Both the position numbers and the translations under genes were made by a program. Positions 9,747 to 21,761 of a stretch of 64,000 nt of DNA are shown one piece after another. The stretch spans positions 48,298,001-48,362,000 of the forward strand of contig JBITNC010000001.1 in the NCBI GenBank assembly GCA_050084985.1. Reading direction: 5' to 3'. The notes under the pieces were generated by a model. That model saw only the letters and a list, made by a program, of their open reading frames with translations. It did no database searches and was not told where the DNA came from. The first letter of the stretch is position 1; every line of letters starts with the position of its first letter. This DNA is from Nageia nagi (taxonomy: Eukaryota; Pinophyta).

Positions 9747-10361
9747 TGTTATAAAATTATATATTATGGAGCAATGGAATACATAAAATATTACAGAAAT
9801 ATAAACACAAAAAATGCATAAACAAGAGAGACACAGATATACGTGGTTCACCCAGTTTGGGCTACGTCCACCCTGAATAGCCAGTCCTTCCTTTCTATTA
9901 TCCAGTAAAGTGAAGAGATACAACCTATAGTAGATCCACTGTAATATCCTCTATTTTCTCTCATAGTCTCACATCTCTATTTCTCGCTCACTGAATCATG
10001 TCTATTACAATGCCCTCAAATAAAGAGAGGGGTTACCTTCTAGGGCAAAAACCCTAAACTAAACATAAGTTCCACCGTCAGATCATCTACCTAATGAACG
10101 GCCCAGATTGACTAGAAATTACTATACTTTTACAAGATGATTTTACATTTATTTTTAGCTTTGGGGGTGCTACCCCCGAACCCCCACCTGGGGACCGCTG
10201 GCCCTCGAACCCCCCAGCTAGGGGGGATGGTCCCCCTTGAACCCCCCTAGGGGGGACAAGTCCCCCCTGTAACCCCCCCGCATGGAGGGGTGTACAAACT
10301 TCCTGGGGTATGCATCTAGTTGAAATAAAGAACTCTAAATAATCATGCTCCACACATAACA
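9747..10361 (-). repeat. 3' LTR of element 2
   Basis: 615 bp, from TGTTATGTG to TTTATAACA on the minus strand. It contains the GC-hairpin array at 10163-10290. Confidence 0.93.
10163..10290. other. Array of GC-only hairpins in element 2 LTR
   Basis: In otherwise AT-rich DNA, runs of five to seven C or G form stems: GGGGGT/ACCCCC (10163-10177), CCCCCC/GGGGGG around AGCTA (10210-10226), the palindrome CCCCCCTAGGGGGG (10242-10255) and GGGGGGAC/GTCCCCCC (10250-10267). The other LTR has the homologous array at about 14832-14960 with several stems weakened. G-quadruplex formation on the minus strand is also possible. Confidence 0.8.
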
Positions 10362-10374
10362 ATCTCCCACTTGG
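10362..10374 (-). other. Polypurine tract of element 2
   Basis: CCAAGTGGGAGAT on the minus strand lies next to the 3' LTR. Confidence 0.85.
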
Positions 10375-10499
10375 AGAATGATTATAGCAACTCCACCGCT
10401 GCTTCATTTGCTGGACAATGACTCCTCTTTGGACCTGGTTGTTTCTCATCTTCATCATCATCCTTGAAGACCAATTGAAACTGAGCATATTCTTAGTTT

Positions 10500-12028
10500 C
10501 TCCTTGGTTACAACTTTTGTTAGCATATCTGCAATATTCTGGCTAGTATGTATCTTTTCTAGCTTTAACTCTCCATCTTCCAACACTAATCGTATGAAAT
10601 GGTACTTGAGCTATATGTGTTTAGTCCTAGAATGAAATGCTGAGTTCTTTGCAAGATGAATGGCACTTTGGCTATCATTGTATAATGTCCCCATATCATG
10701 CTCCTTACCCAATTCACCCATAAACCTTTGTAACCAAATCATTTCTTTACTAGCCTCTGTAGCAGCAACATACTCTGCTTCTGTTGTTGAAAGTGCAACA
10801 ACACTTTGGATTTTTGAAACCCAATTGACAGTTGTTCCACTAATAGTAAATACATATCCTGTAGTGCTCCTCTTGTTATCTCTATCACCTGCCATATCTG
10901 CATCAACATATCCCTGTAGGGAAATGTTTGAACCACCAAAGCATAATGCTTGATATGTGGTACCTTTCAAATATCTGAGAATCCATTTCACTACCATCCA
11001 ATGTTCCTTTCCTGGATTATTCATGTACCTACTTACAACTCCCACTGCATGTGTAATATCAAGCCTTGTGCAGACCATTACATACATTAAGCTTCCAACT
11101 GCTGATGCATATGGAACTTTAGACATATAATACATGTCTTCTTGGGTCTTTGGGCACATTTCCTTACTAAGTTTGAAATGGCTAGCAAAAGGTGTACTAA
11201 CTGGTTTTGCATTATGCATATTAAATCTTTTCAATACCTTTTGTATGTACTCATTCTGAGATAATGTTAATTTGTGATTTTTCCTATCTCTAGTGATTCT
11301 CATACCAAGGATTTGTTTTGCAGCTCCCAAATCCTTCATTGCAAATGAATTTGCCAATTTTCTTTTAAGCACATTTATTTCCTACATGTTAGACCCTGCA
11401 ACAAGCATGTCATCTACATACAATAACAATATAATATAGCTGCCATCATTTTACTTTTTCAAATAAACATAATGATCAGAGTGGCATCTAGTATAACCTT
11501 GTTCAGACATAAACTTGTCAAATTTTAGATACCACTACCTTGGAGCCTATTTTAAGCCATATAAGCTCTTCTTCAACCTGCACACTAGTTTCTCCTTCCC
11601 TTTCACCTCATATCCTTGTGGCTGTTGCATATATATCTCTTCCTCCAAATCCCCATGGAGAAAGGCTATCTTTACATCTAATTGCTCAAGATGCAAATCT
11701 TTAGCTGCTACAAGACTAAAAATAGTTCTGATTGAAGTCATTTTAACAATAGGAGAAAATATTTCATCAAAATCAATACCTTTCTTCTGTGCAAACCCCT
11801 TCACCACAAGTCTAGCTTTGTAACTCTATTTTCCTCCATCTTCTTCTTCAGCCTGTAAACCCATTTATTCTTTAGTGTAGTTTTTCCTACAGGCAACCTG
11901 ACTAAGTCCCAAGTCTGGTTATGCATTAAGGAGTCCATCTCTTCTTCCATGGCTACCTCCCACTTCTTCCTACTTTCAACTTGCATTGCTTCTTCATAAC
12001 ATTCAGGTTCACCAGAATCAGTCAACAA
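10500..12028 (-). pseudogene. Element 2 reverse transcriptase and RNase H
   Basis: The RT N-terminal part is at 11801-12028 (MEEEMDSLMHNQTWDLV). The palm starts at 11547-11807 (KGFAQKKGIDFDEIFSPI, LDVKIAFLHGDLEEEIYM). The YVDD active site is encoded at 11409-11420. The thumb and RNase H lie at 10611-11372, with VDADMAG, LSTTEAEYVA and YNDSQSAIHLAKN retaining the RNase H acidic residues. Stops interrupt it near 11547, 11380 and 10610, and a frameshift lies near 11805. No functional enzyme is expected. Confidence 0.88.
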
Positions 12029-12159
12029 TAAATAATATAATGAAGGAGAGTATCGTTCAGGGGGTCTACTTATCCTGGTAGATCTTCTAACACCACTTTC
12101 AGGTGTTTGGGGTGCCTATTGCTATTATGGTTGTTGGTTATTATTATTTTCAGGCACCT

Positions 12160-12765
12160 TTACTTTTTCAGTGATTTCATCAAGAATTGTGTATTCCTTT
12201 TTTTTTTTTCTTGTTTCTTTTCCTGCAACTGATTCTTATACAAGACCTTTTCATTGAATATTACATCTCTGATCCTAATGATTTTGTGATTTTCGTAATC
12301 ATATAAGCGATAACCAAAATCATTAACACCATATCCAATAAAAGTACATTTCTTTGACTTTGCCTCAAGCTTTGTTCTATTTTCTTTATCAATATGGATA
12401 AAGGCCTCACAACCAAAAGGCTTTAAAAAAGTGTAGTTTACCTTTTTACCTGTCCATGCTTCCTCTGGAACACCACCATCCAAGGAACTTGAAGGCCCTC
12501 TATTTATTAGATAAACAGTAGTATCTACAGCATCTACCCAAAACTGTAAAGGCAATCCTGTATGCAATCTCATGCACCTTGCATGCTCCATGATTGTCCT
12601 GTTCATCCTTTTTGACACACCATTTTCTTTTGGTGTTCTTGGAACTGTCTTTTCTCTACGAATTCCATGTTTTGAATAGTACCTATCAAACTCTTTGCTG
12701 CAATATTCACCTCCATTGTCTGATCTAAGACACTTCAATTTCTTTCCTGTCTCAATCTCAACCAA
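12160..12765 (-). pseudogene. Element 2 integrase core and C-terminal part
   Basis: The frame holds the second catalytic Asp (LRSDNGGEY) and the region of the catalytic Glu, which is Lys here (GVSKRMNRT, codon 12610-12612). The usual copia integrase tail (KKCTFIGYGVNDFGYRLYD) follows. The first catalytic Asp would lie between this frame and the pre-integrase domain, in a decayed stretch at 12766-12970. A Lys-rich tail ends at 12160. Confidence 0.85.
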
Positions 12766-12970
12766 AGCTTTCCATTTCTTGAAAGTATAAAATACATCAG
12801 ATTTATTCTTAATACAATAAATCCAAGTTTTTCTAGTTGCATCATCAATAAAGGTAACATAATAATGAGAGCCACCAAGAGATGATACCTAAGCAGGTCC
12901 CCATACATCTGAGCTTCTCTAATTTTTGGCTCTTCTTTTCTTTCCCAACTCTAAGAAATCTGACTCTCTT

Positions 12971-13500
12971 CTATTTTCCATAAATGCAATTCTCACAGAA
13001 ATCCAAATCAACATTCTTCAAACCTGGTAACAAATTTCTTGAGTGAAGAATCTTCATCCCCTTTTCACTCGTGTGTCTAAGCCTATGATGCCATAATGCT
13101 GCATCTGCTCCTTTGGAATTTAAAGCATTAACAGAGTTAGAAATACCATTGCATAAATACAATGTACCAACCTTTTCACCTCTTGCTATTACCAGGGCTC
13201 CTTTGGTGACCTTCCAAGCTTTATCTGTGAAAGTTATCACACAACCTTCACTACCTAACTGCCTTGTTGAAATCAGATTTTTCTTTAGATCTGGAACATG
13301 CCTTACCTCCTTTAGTAGCCATTGGTTTCCATTCTACTATTTTACAAGAACCTTACCCATTCCAACAATTTTACAGGGTTTATCATCACCCAAACGAACT
13401 TGTCCAAAATCTCCTTGAACATAGTCATGAAAATATTTCTTATCAGGTGTGGCATGGAATGAGGCCCCTGAATCTACCACCTAGGAATCATTAATATTTT
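12971..13500 (-). pseudogene. Element 2 protease and pre-integrase zinc domain
   Basis: The protease motif VVDSGASFHAT is encoded at about 13447-13479, so DSG is intact. The pre-integrase frame 12971-13240 reads WHHRLRHTSEKGM and CENCIYGK, an HHCC zinc-binding pattern. A stop codon and a frame change separate the two. Confidence 0.82.
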
Positions 13501-13567
13501 TGAAAGAAAGAATCAAAGCATCTTGTAACACCTCACCTATCACATTTGCTTCATGATTGTTTTCTTG

Positions 13568-14391
13568 CTATGCATCTCCTTCTTTTCCCTTTCGAGATCT
13601 ACAGTCTCTCTTTAAGTGTCCTTTCTTTTTGCATTTCCAACACACTATCTCCAATCTGGACTTGGATCTACCTTTCCTTGATTTACTATGATATCCTGAG
13701 CTCTTTCCTTTTTCCATTTTTCTTCCCCTAGAATCTGCACTCAAAGCATTTCTTGATGTCTCATCGGAGCTTTTTCGTTGCATTTCCTCGCTAAGGATAG
13801 CACCGATAACATCATCAAACTTTAAAGTACTAGATCTAGACACAGAGTTACTAATGGCCATTACTAAACCATTCCAACTTTCTGGTAATGAGCAAAAGAA
13901 TAACAAAGCTCTAACTTCATCATCAAAGTTTACCTCTATAGAACTTAACTGACTTGTAACAGTATTAAAATCATTTAAATGATCTGCAACAGATCTACCT
14001 TCTGACATCTTCATATTAAATAACCATTTCATAAGAAATACCTTGTTTGAGGTCGAGTGTTTTTCATATAGTTTCAACAACATCTAAAATAAACCCTCTA
14101 TCATTATTTCCTTTGAAATGTTGAAGGTGACTGATGCAGCAAGGCTTAACCGTATTATTCCAAGTGCCTTTCTATCGAGAAGGTTCCACTCTTCATCTGT
14201 TATAGTTGTCAGCTTATTTGTTTTCCCACCCAATGGTAGGTACAGATCTTTCTAATACAGATAATCTTCCATTTGCATCTTCCATAGTGAGAAGTTTTTT
14301 CCATTAAATTTCTTGACCCTAAACTTACCATCTTCTGCCATTGCTCCCACTCGAACGAGGAATCCTTCTTTCTTGCGAGTTTATCAGCCAA
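13568..14391 (-). pseudogene. Element 2 gag
   Basis: The gag start lies at 14391 (MADKLARKKDSSF) and the main gag frame at 13568-14083. That frame has the UBN2-type body (SLPESWNGLVMAISNS), a basic Ser-rich linker and an intact CCHC zinc knuckle, CWKCKKKGHLKRDC, near 13610-13655. At least one frameshift and one stop separate the two parts. Confidence 0.85.
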
Positions 14392-14402
14392 ATAGACCTT
14401 CA

Positions 14403-14414
14403 GCTCTGATACCA
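14403..14414 (-). other. Primer-binding site of element 2
   Basis: TGGTATCAGAGC on the minus strand lies two bases inside the 5' LTR; initiator-Met tRNA type. Confidence 0.93.
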
Positions 14415-14416
14415 GT

Positions 14417-15030
14417 TGTTATGAAATTATATATTACAGAGTAATGGAATACATAAAATATTATAGAAATATAAACACAAAAAATGCATAAACAAGAGAG
14501 ACATAGATATACATGGTTCACCTAGTTTGGGCTATGTCCACCCCGAACAGCCAGTCCTTCCTTTCTATTATCTAGCAAAGTGAATAGATACAACCTACAG
14601 TAGATCTACTATAATATCCTCTATTTTCTCTCACAGTATCACATCTCTATTTCTCGCTCACTGAATCACATCTATTATAATTCCCTCATACAAAGAGAGG
14701 GGTTACCTTCTAGGGCAAAAACCCTAAACTAAACATAAGTTCCACCGTCAGATCATCTACCTAATGAATGACCCAGATTGACTAGAAATTACTATACTTT
14801 TACAAGATAATTTTACATCTATTTTTAGCTTTGGGGGTGCTACCCTCGAACCCCCACCTGGGGACCGCTGGCCCCCAGACCCCCTAGCCAGGGGGGATGG
14901 TCCCTCCTGAACCCCTGTAGGGGGACAAGTCCCCCCTACAACCCCCCTACATGGAGGGGTGTACAAACTTCCTGGGGTATACATCCGGCTAAAATAAAGA
15001 ACTCTGAACAATCATGCTCCACACACAACA
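14417..15030 (-). repeat. 5' LTR of element 2
   Basis: 614 bp, partner of 9747-10361. It contains the second GC-hairpin array. An 84-codon frame at 14757-15011 is only a reading of this repeat and is not a gene. Confidence 0.93.
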
Positions 15031-15035
15031 CTAAG

Positions 15036-15990
15036 TTAAGGATGAACCTTCTTTCCATAATCTAAATTGTTAGAAAAGGGTACTCTTTTAAGTTCAAATC
15101 TCAATCCTAGTGCATTAAAAAAGGACTTGCCACTTTGGTTAAAGGATCTGTGAAATATAACCTTTACATTATGGATCAAGTTCCATCAAAGATGTGTCTT
15201 GCTTCTAATGTGTGTTCTAAAGGCAATATTTAGCACCATCATTTAGGGCACCTTAACCATAATAGTATGCAAGTTATGAAAGACAAATAACTTATGAAAG
15301 GTTTACCTTCAATTTCTCCTTCATTTGGTCTATGTGAGAAGTGCATTCTTGGCAAGATGCATAGATAAAAGTTTAAAAAAGATAAGGTAATAAGAGCATC
15401 TTAGGCTCTTCAACTTATGCATTCAGATTTGATAGATTCATTTCAAACTAGGTCACTTGGAGAAGCATCTTATGTCTTGACCTTCATTGATGACTTTAGT
15501 AGGATGACCTTTGGGTATCTACTTGTGCATAAAGATCAAACCTTTGAGAGTTTTAAGGTTTTTAAGGCCTTTATTAAGAATCAAACCAACTTTAAAATAA
15601 AAATGTTGAGATCAAATAATGGGGAAGAATATAATAGTAATGAGTTCAATAATTATTATGCTAAGTATGGAATCAAGAGGCAATTTACAATTCCATACAC
15701 TCCTTAGCAAAATGATGTTGTTAAAAGGAAAAATAGAATAATTATGGAGATGGCTAGATGCATGCTAGATTATCTTCCTAAGTTCTTATGGGGTGAAGCT
15801 GTGAGCATTACTATTTACACCTTGAATAGGTGTCCCATAAAAGTTATTTAGGGTAAAACTCCTTTTGAGGCATGATCAAGAAGAAAACCTAACATTTCTC
15901 ACCTTAAGGTATTTGGTTGTGAAGCATTCTCCTACATTAATTCTAAAAAAAGGAAAAGTTGGATAAAAGAGCTAAAAAATGCATCTTTAT
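15036..15990 (+). pseudogene. Element A protease end, pre-integrase and integrase
   Basis: A's coding part resumes after element 2. It shows the pre-integrase HHLGHLNHNSMQVMK and CEKCILGK, then an integrase frame (15417-15704) with MHSDLIDSF, the FIDDFSRMTFGYLL segment and LRSNNGEEY, where the second catalytic Asp is Asn. After a stop at 15705 comes VVKRKNRI, where the catalytic Glu is Lys (codon 15723-15725). There are several further stops and a frameshift near 15955. Confidence 0.85.
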
Positions 15991-16199
15991 GGGTTATGAT
16001 AGTTAGCATAGAGGCTACAAGCTCTACTCTTCAACCTATAAAATAGTATTCATTTCAAAATATGTAAAGTTCAATGAACTTCTTGAAGAATCTAATTCTA
16101 ATGAGAATGTTTATGATCCAAAGGACTCTTTAGTTGCTCCTAGATGGTTGGATATTGATATAAATAAGTCACCACAAGAACAAAATTCTCCAACATAAA

Positions 16200-17050
16200 G
16201 GGTAACAAGGAGCATGACCTAGAATAAATCCTTAATTACCAATATTAACAAAAAGTATGAGCCCTTAACCTTCAAAGAAGCTTCTAAGCATGAGTGTTAT
16301 ATGGAAGCCATGAAAGTAGAATATAAGGTGTTTATGAAAAATAAAACTTGGAACTTGATTCTTTATCCCAATGAAAAAAATATGATTAGCAATAAGTGGA
16401 TCTACAAGGTCAAGTTTAATTAAATAGGATATATTAAGAAATACAAGGCAAAGTTAGTATCTAAAGGTTTTGCTCAAAAATACGATGTAGATTATGAGAA
16501 AACCTTTGATCCCATGGCAAAGATGCCTACTGTAAGAGTTATCCTTGCTCTTTTTGTAGCTCAAAGATGGAAAGTTTTTCAACTTGATGTCAAGAGTGCA
16601 TTTCTCAATGGTGACTTGGATGTAAAAATCTTCATGAATCAACCAGAAGGGTTATTATGGAAGGTAAAGAGTCTTTTGTATGCAAGCTAAACAAGTCTTT
16701 AGATGAACTTAAGCAAGCACCTTAAGCTTGGTATAGAAAGATTTTAGCGTACTTTGTAGACATTAGATTCTCCAAGTATTTTTGTGACTTTGATCTATAT
16801 GTGCTCAATTAAGAAAAAGATGTGGTCTTAATTCTCCTTTATGTGGATGATCTTTTGATTATTGGAAACAATGATGAAATCATTCAAGAGTGCATATTCA
16901 AACTTAAGGCAATGTTTAAAATGAATAATCTTGGTCTCTTTCACTACTATATTGGAATGGAAGTGTATTAATACAAGAATTATACTTACCTCAATTAATC
17001 TAAGTATATATTATACATCTTGTAAAAGTTTAGAATGGATGAGTGTAGAT
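16200..17050 (+). pseudogene. Element A reverse transcriptase
   Basis: RT segments are in mixed frames: KGFAQKYDVDYEKTFDP, then [20 protein letters not shown]. The YVDD active site is encoded at 16840-16851 with LLYVDDLLIIGNND context. Several TAA/TAG codons and frameshifts make it non-functional. The same region is present in C at 27.74-28.80 kb. Confidence 0.88.
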
Positions 17051-17099
17051 ATACTGCAATCCTAGTCTCTCTTAGAATCACTATTTCTTTAAGCTTCAA

Positions 17100-17741
17100 C
17101 TCTTAGTTAGCTGATGTTGTAGCTTATAAGTAATTAATTAGTAGTATTTTGTATTTAACTATATCCAAGCCAAATATCACCTTTACAGTGAATTTGATGA
17201 CACAATTCATGCAAAAACCATATGTTGAGCACCTCAATGCTGTAAAGCAAATCTTGAGGTATGCTGGAGGGACTAAGAATCTTATTCTCAAGTATTCTAA
17301 ATTTTTTCATTTATTCTTTTTGGATTCTCAAATTTTGACTATGGAGGAGATAGAGATGATAGGAAGTCAACCTTTGTATATGTGTTTAGCATTGGCTTAA
17401 GTGCTATCTCTTAGGCTTCCAAAAAGTAATCTACTATTTCTCTTTTCACCATAAAAGCTAAATATCATGCCATATCTGTAGCAACCCAAGAAGCTATTTG
17501 GATAAGGCATCTTCTAAAATAAATTAGGTATGAGCAAGGTGGCTCATCTTTGATCTCTTCAGATAATCAATCATCTATCTCTTTGTCTAAGAATCTAGTG
17601 TTCCATCATAGAACAAAACATGTGGAAATCCATTCCTTTTTTATCAAGGAGAAGGTTCTTGATGGCATCATACACCTGGAGTATTATCCATCCACCTTGA
17701 ACTTCATTGATTTATTCACCAAGCCCCTCCTGATAGCTTAG
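17100..17741 (+). pseudogene. Element A RNase H
   Basis: Frame 17149-17397 carries the region before the RNase H core (YLTISKPNITFTV, LRYAGGTKNLILKY). The next frame has the usual EAEY motif decayed to KAKY (near 17455-17470). The C-terminal part at 17550-17738 retains SSDNQSSISLSKN and HHRTKHVEIHSFFIKEKV, ending IDLFTKPL. That is the normal copia end, so the 3' boundary of the coding part is clear. Confidence 0.87.
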
Positions 17742-18601
17742 TTTTGTAAGCTTAAAGATGCTATCGGGTTGGTGAAGTTGCCCTCAAGAGGGGGTGAAGT
17801 TTGAATTCTTATATTGAATTCATATTTATGATGATAACTTCACCCTTAAGAGGATTTTATGTTGTATAGAGTTGATTTTGTTATACACCTTCATTGTAAG
17901 TTTGCTCTACATGAGGAACCTATTGTACAAATTGGCCAATCTAGCACTATTTAGTTATCTATGTGTAAAGAACTCTTATGTGTCTTTTGGCACTATTTAG
18001 TTATCCATATGTGAGGAACTCATAGGTGCATACTCTATTTTTTATCAATCTAGAACTATTTAATTATTCATGTGTGAAAAACTCTTATGTGTCTTTTGGC
18101 ACTATTCAATTATCCATATGTGAAGAACTCGTATGTGCATGCTCTATTTTGTAATGATAATCAACACATGTTTATATATAGTAGGTGATTATAAGTTTTT
18201 GGCATGGCATCTTAATGATGACTTATAATGCACCATTGATCAATTCATGATGGCATTTGTGTGATTCATCTATCTTTGTTGATATGAATATGATGCATCT
18301 AACTGATCTTCTTATTTGAGCTACTTATGACTTGCAAGTTCCTTTGAGATTATAGATTACTTACCTCAGGTATGTAGGCTCTTGGAGACTCTTCATGACT
18401 TCTAGTTGGATGACTACTTAATGTACATTGAAATTGGTTGTGATTAATGATTGTATTTAGAAAAGTAGTGATTCTCAAACTAGATCTTTTTTACTTCATA
18501 AATATGTAAAAATTTCTCATCTCTGTTGTATGTATTTGGAGGAGAACTCTCTTACTTTCTCTTCTTCTTCTCTCTTACTCGCTCTATCCCAATATTGCAT
18601 T
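17742..18601 (+). other. 3' untranslated part of element A with 109-bp repeat
   Basis: This non-coding stretch between RNase H and the polypurine tract is shared with C (29471-30263). Two tandem 109-bp units (from 17941 and 18050), each made of two similar halves around ACTATTTAGTTATCCATAT, stand where C has only one unit (29710-29820). Confidence 0.75.
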
Positions 18602-18610
18602 AAAGGGGAG
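18602..18610 (+). other. Polypurine tract of element A
   Basis: AAAGGGGAG lies directly before the 3' LTR. Confidence 0.88.
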
Positions 18611-19112
18611 TGTTGGAACGTATAATGCATTATTGTAAAAGTTTGTATTAAATCATCTATGTAAGTTCACTAATACTTAAGGGTATCATTTGATACCTTA
18701 AGTATTTAAGTAAATAGGATAATATAACTTGTCCTACACTCCATATCATGAGCATGCCCCTTGGGTAAAAGGATGTGCATGTCATGCTTTTGTATATTAG
18801 ATAAAAGGGTGATTTAAAAAAATATTTTGGCCTATAAATAGAAGGATCCCTCTTTGTGATCATACATCAATTTGTGAAGTAAAGTTATTCTATAGCATAG
18901 AAGTGTAGGAGTTGAGATTAGAAGGATTGTAAGAGAGTTGTATTTGTGATTGAAGTAAAGATCTAGTTACTAGATGTACTTCTAGTTGGAGGAACCACTT
19001 ACATCTTGTGTTATCTTTGTAATATTGCTTTGTGTGATAGTTAGATGTGAATTGAGAGCTTTCATGTGATCTTGGTTGATCAAAAATTATCTTGTTAATG
19101 TTAGTTCCTTCA
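18611..19112 (+). repeat. 3' LTR of element A
   Basis: 502 bp, TGTTGGAACG to AGTTCCTTCA, TATA box at 18833-18840. It is followed by the ACCTT duplication. Confidence 0.93.
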
Positions 19113-21747
19113 ACCTTGGTCAGTTTTATACTTTCTCATAAGGAGAAGTACTTACTATTTTTTAAGGTTATGATGTTTATTAAATCAATCAAATTATAGA
19201 TCTTGATTAGGTTTTAAATTATCCTCCTAGGTTATTAGGATAATCTTTGAATGGATGTACAGACATGCGGTATCACTAACACACATGCCTATCCACCTAT
19301 TGGAGTTATTTTCAGACCAACAAAGGACTTAGGAGAAATTGAGAAGCACAGACTTTTTACCATTTGCATCATCAAACTTAAAGGATCTAATCCCCTTATC
19401 CTCACCTCATGGCTCCCTAAAAAAGTCATGTTGTAGAATGTACATGTGGATATGTTCATTTTAGGGGGTTTCTCATATTAATGTTTGCATTTTTATTTTC
19501 ATAAGCAAATAAATCAAAATGCATAATATGAAGTAAAAGAGCATAAGTAAAATATTATCTATTCAAAATTTGAAACCTAACTGTTTAATGGGTTTTGTTT
19601 ACTAACCCCTAAAATACATCTTTACATAGGTCCATAACTTGCATAAATTAACTTTGCAAGAAGAAATGGTAAATACTTAAGCATAAGCATTTGTTAATTC
19701 CATAATTTGCATAAGTTAATTTTGCATAAGGATAAACATGCTATAATTTGTACAAATATATTAACTTTACATAAGAATAAATACTTGGCATGCATTATTT
19801 TCATAGCTTAAGAGAATTTAAGTATGCATTGTTTAACTTAAAAATAAATCATGCATCATTCAATCTAATAAGTAAGAAGCATCCATCATTCCATACTTTA
19901 AGTAGCATGCATCATTTCATAACTTAAAAAATTAATTAAGAGGCATGTATTAACTTAAAATTAAGTCAATCTATCACTTATATAAAGATAAGTATTCACT
20001 TAATTTGCATAAGTTAACTATGCAAAAGGATAAATACTCAACATGCATTTTTTAAACTTAAACAATTTAAGTCATAAGATTTTAAAAATTAAGTCATAAG
20101 CATGCATCTTAACTTAAATAGCTTAAAAAATATTAAGCAATAAGTATTCATCATTCTATTAACTTTAAAAATTCTAAGCAATAAGCATGTATTAAAAAAA
20201 AGGTAGCATGCATTTTTTTTTTTATCTAACATGCTATAGATAAAATTTTTAAGTACAAAATATACAAATTCCCCCACTTTTACTAAAAAAAATTTATATA
20301 TTTAAAGTGTGTGAATTTTATATATTTGAAGTGTGTGTGTATATATATATATATATATAAGTAACAAAAAGGATGTCATAATACTTTCAAATATTAAGGA
20401 GTATTAAAAAATTCATCTTTTAAGTATTAAACTAAGGAATATAATTTACTTGAAAAATATTAAGGCTTAGGAGAAACCTTACTCCTTATAATAGTTTATA
20501 TAAAGCCCACACTCCACATAGATGCATTGACTTTATCATCAAATTTAATGCATATTTTTACGCTTTACTCCATGCATCAAACATGTCATGATAAAAAAAA
20601 TGGAGGGGTTGCTTGTAAGAAAGCAAAAAAATTAAATGCATCAAAAGTAATGTAACCACCACAAAGACTTAAGGAAGGAGGTAGATGAGAAAAAAAGGCT
20701 AAACAAATGTTGGTCGAGCAAAGAGGAAGTGATCGTGCATAGGAAGGAAGACTATTGCTAGGAGGAGAGATCGAAATGCAACTTAAACTACCCCCTAAAT
20801 GCCATCACCCAAAAAAAATGTGAAGGGAAAATCCTATAGGGAGCAAGGTCAAGGAGGTGCAGTGGTTTTTTTTAGGGTTTGGGAGTTTAAGGTAGCTGTG
20901 AGGGTGGAGGGGATTTCTATGCAAGGCTATGGAGTGCTATGTGAGGCTATGGAATTCTACATGGAGTGTTGCATGAGGTTTAAAAAAGACTTCCTCATGT
21001 TTAATATAGAACTTCTACTAAGCTTCTACTGCTACCACCGTCTATAGGAGGAGAAAGGGGTAAGCTTTTTCCTTATTCCTTGATGGCATAAATGAAAAAA
21101 ATGTGCATGAGAGAAAGTGGAGAACTAGGCCATAAGGAGAAAAAAAAGACACATCTAGGTCAAAGGTGGTTAGCTGATAGGATTTTCAAACTCCTTTTGT
21201 GTGATGACCAAAAAAAGGCTAAAAATAAATTGATCTCACAGTGTTGCCAGCTAATAATAAGAATTTTCCCTTTTTATTTTATACTTTACACAAAAATATA
21301 TATTTATGTTTATAAACTCCTCCCTTCTTCCTTTTTTGCTTTATTATAATAAAAGGAGGTATATATATATTTAAAAAAAAATAGTGCTCTCAAAATAAAC
21401 TGAGTGTAAAGATAAACTTCTTCAAAGAAAATGAGAGCATTTTTTTTAAATCAATAAAAGGCTTAGAGAGTAAAATGCAATTTTTATATACTAATATTAA
21501 TTAACAATATGCTCATTAGAGGTTAGTATAAAAAATAAATGCATCATATTACTATTATTAGCCAAATTTTGTAAAAACAAATTAGCTAACACATGACTCA
21601 AAATATGTTAGTATCATTAGCAAAATAAGCCCAAAAGATAAAATGAAGGATATTATACCTTTTCTTGATTTTACCTCACAATGAAGAGTAAATTGAAGAA
21701 TGAAGAAAAGCTTCCACACCAAGGATGTGAAGATAAGCCTCTAAGAA
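19113..21747 (-). other. Long leader of element B
   Basis: Read on the minus strand, this matches the leader of A from about 777 to 3230. Examples are the block around 19240-19450 against 2900-3130 and the region 21570-21660 against 900-1010. It includes the donor-like site at 21674 and a GC-richer island at about 20640-21060. The 82- and 85-codon frames at 20799-21044 and 21092-21346 fall in the island and its flank and look like chance. Confidence 0.82.
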
Positions 21748-21759
21748 TCTCTGATACCA
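21748..21759 (-). other. Primer-binding site of element B
   Basis: TGGTATCAGAGA on the minus strand lies two bases inside the LTR edge at 21762. The donor-like GT follows 74 bases on. Confidence 0.85.
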
Positions 21760-21761
21760 AA

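Larger units (their letters stand above)
9747..15030 (-). mobile_element. Element 2: Ty1/copia (Tork-like) retrotransposon, degraded
   Basis: A 5.28-kb minus-strand copia element inserted in the protease region of element A. It has 5' LTR 14417-15030, primer site 14403-14414, gag to RNase H between 14391 and 10500, polypurine tract 10362-10374 and 3' LTR 9747-10361. The LTRs are roughly 91-92% identical by eye. Domain style (WHHRLRHTSEKGM, CENCIYGK, LSTTEAEY) resembles the Tork lineage, which is family knowledge and not a computed tree. All genes are broken. Confidence 0.93.
261..19112 (+). mobile_element. Element A: nested Ty1/copia retrotransposon, degraded
   Basis: A has two LTRs of about 501 bp (TG...CA), a primer-binding site, a polypurine tract and a 5-bp target duplication. 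Its own length is about 8.5 kb once the two inner insertions (3339-8347 and 9747-15030, with their duplications) are removed. The order is LTR, a very long leader, gag, protease, integrase, RT, RNase H, an 0.87-kb 3' untranslated part, LTR. The LTRs differ at roughly 50 of 501 positions by eye, so A is old. All coding parts carry stops and frameshifts. A is inserted in the opposite orientation into its relative B. Confidence 0.93.

Noticed and set aside
10087-10488. 133-codon minus-strand frame with a Gly/Pro-rich end, and its 84-codon relative at 14757-15011
   Set aside because: They read through the GC-hairpin array of the element 2 LTRs; the two frames diverge and show no domain.
20341-20360. 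TA-rich run as a replication origin or promoter
   Set aside because: Simple (TA)n microsatellite inside the AT-rich leader of element B.
1-21747. Very long inverted repeat (1-255 and 19113-21747 against 777-3338 and 8348-8530), as if a giant foldback or hairpin element
   Set aside because: The arms are leaders of two related copia elements inserted in opposite orientations. The ACCTT duplication and separate LTRs explain the arrangement.
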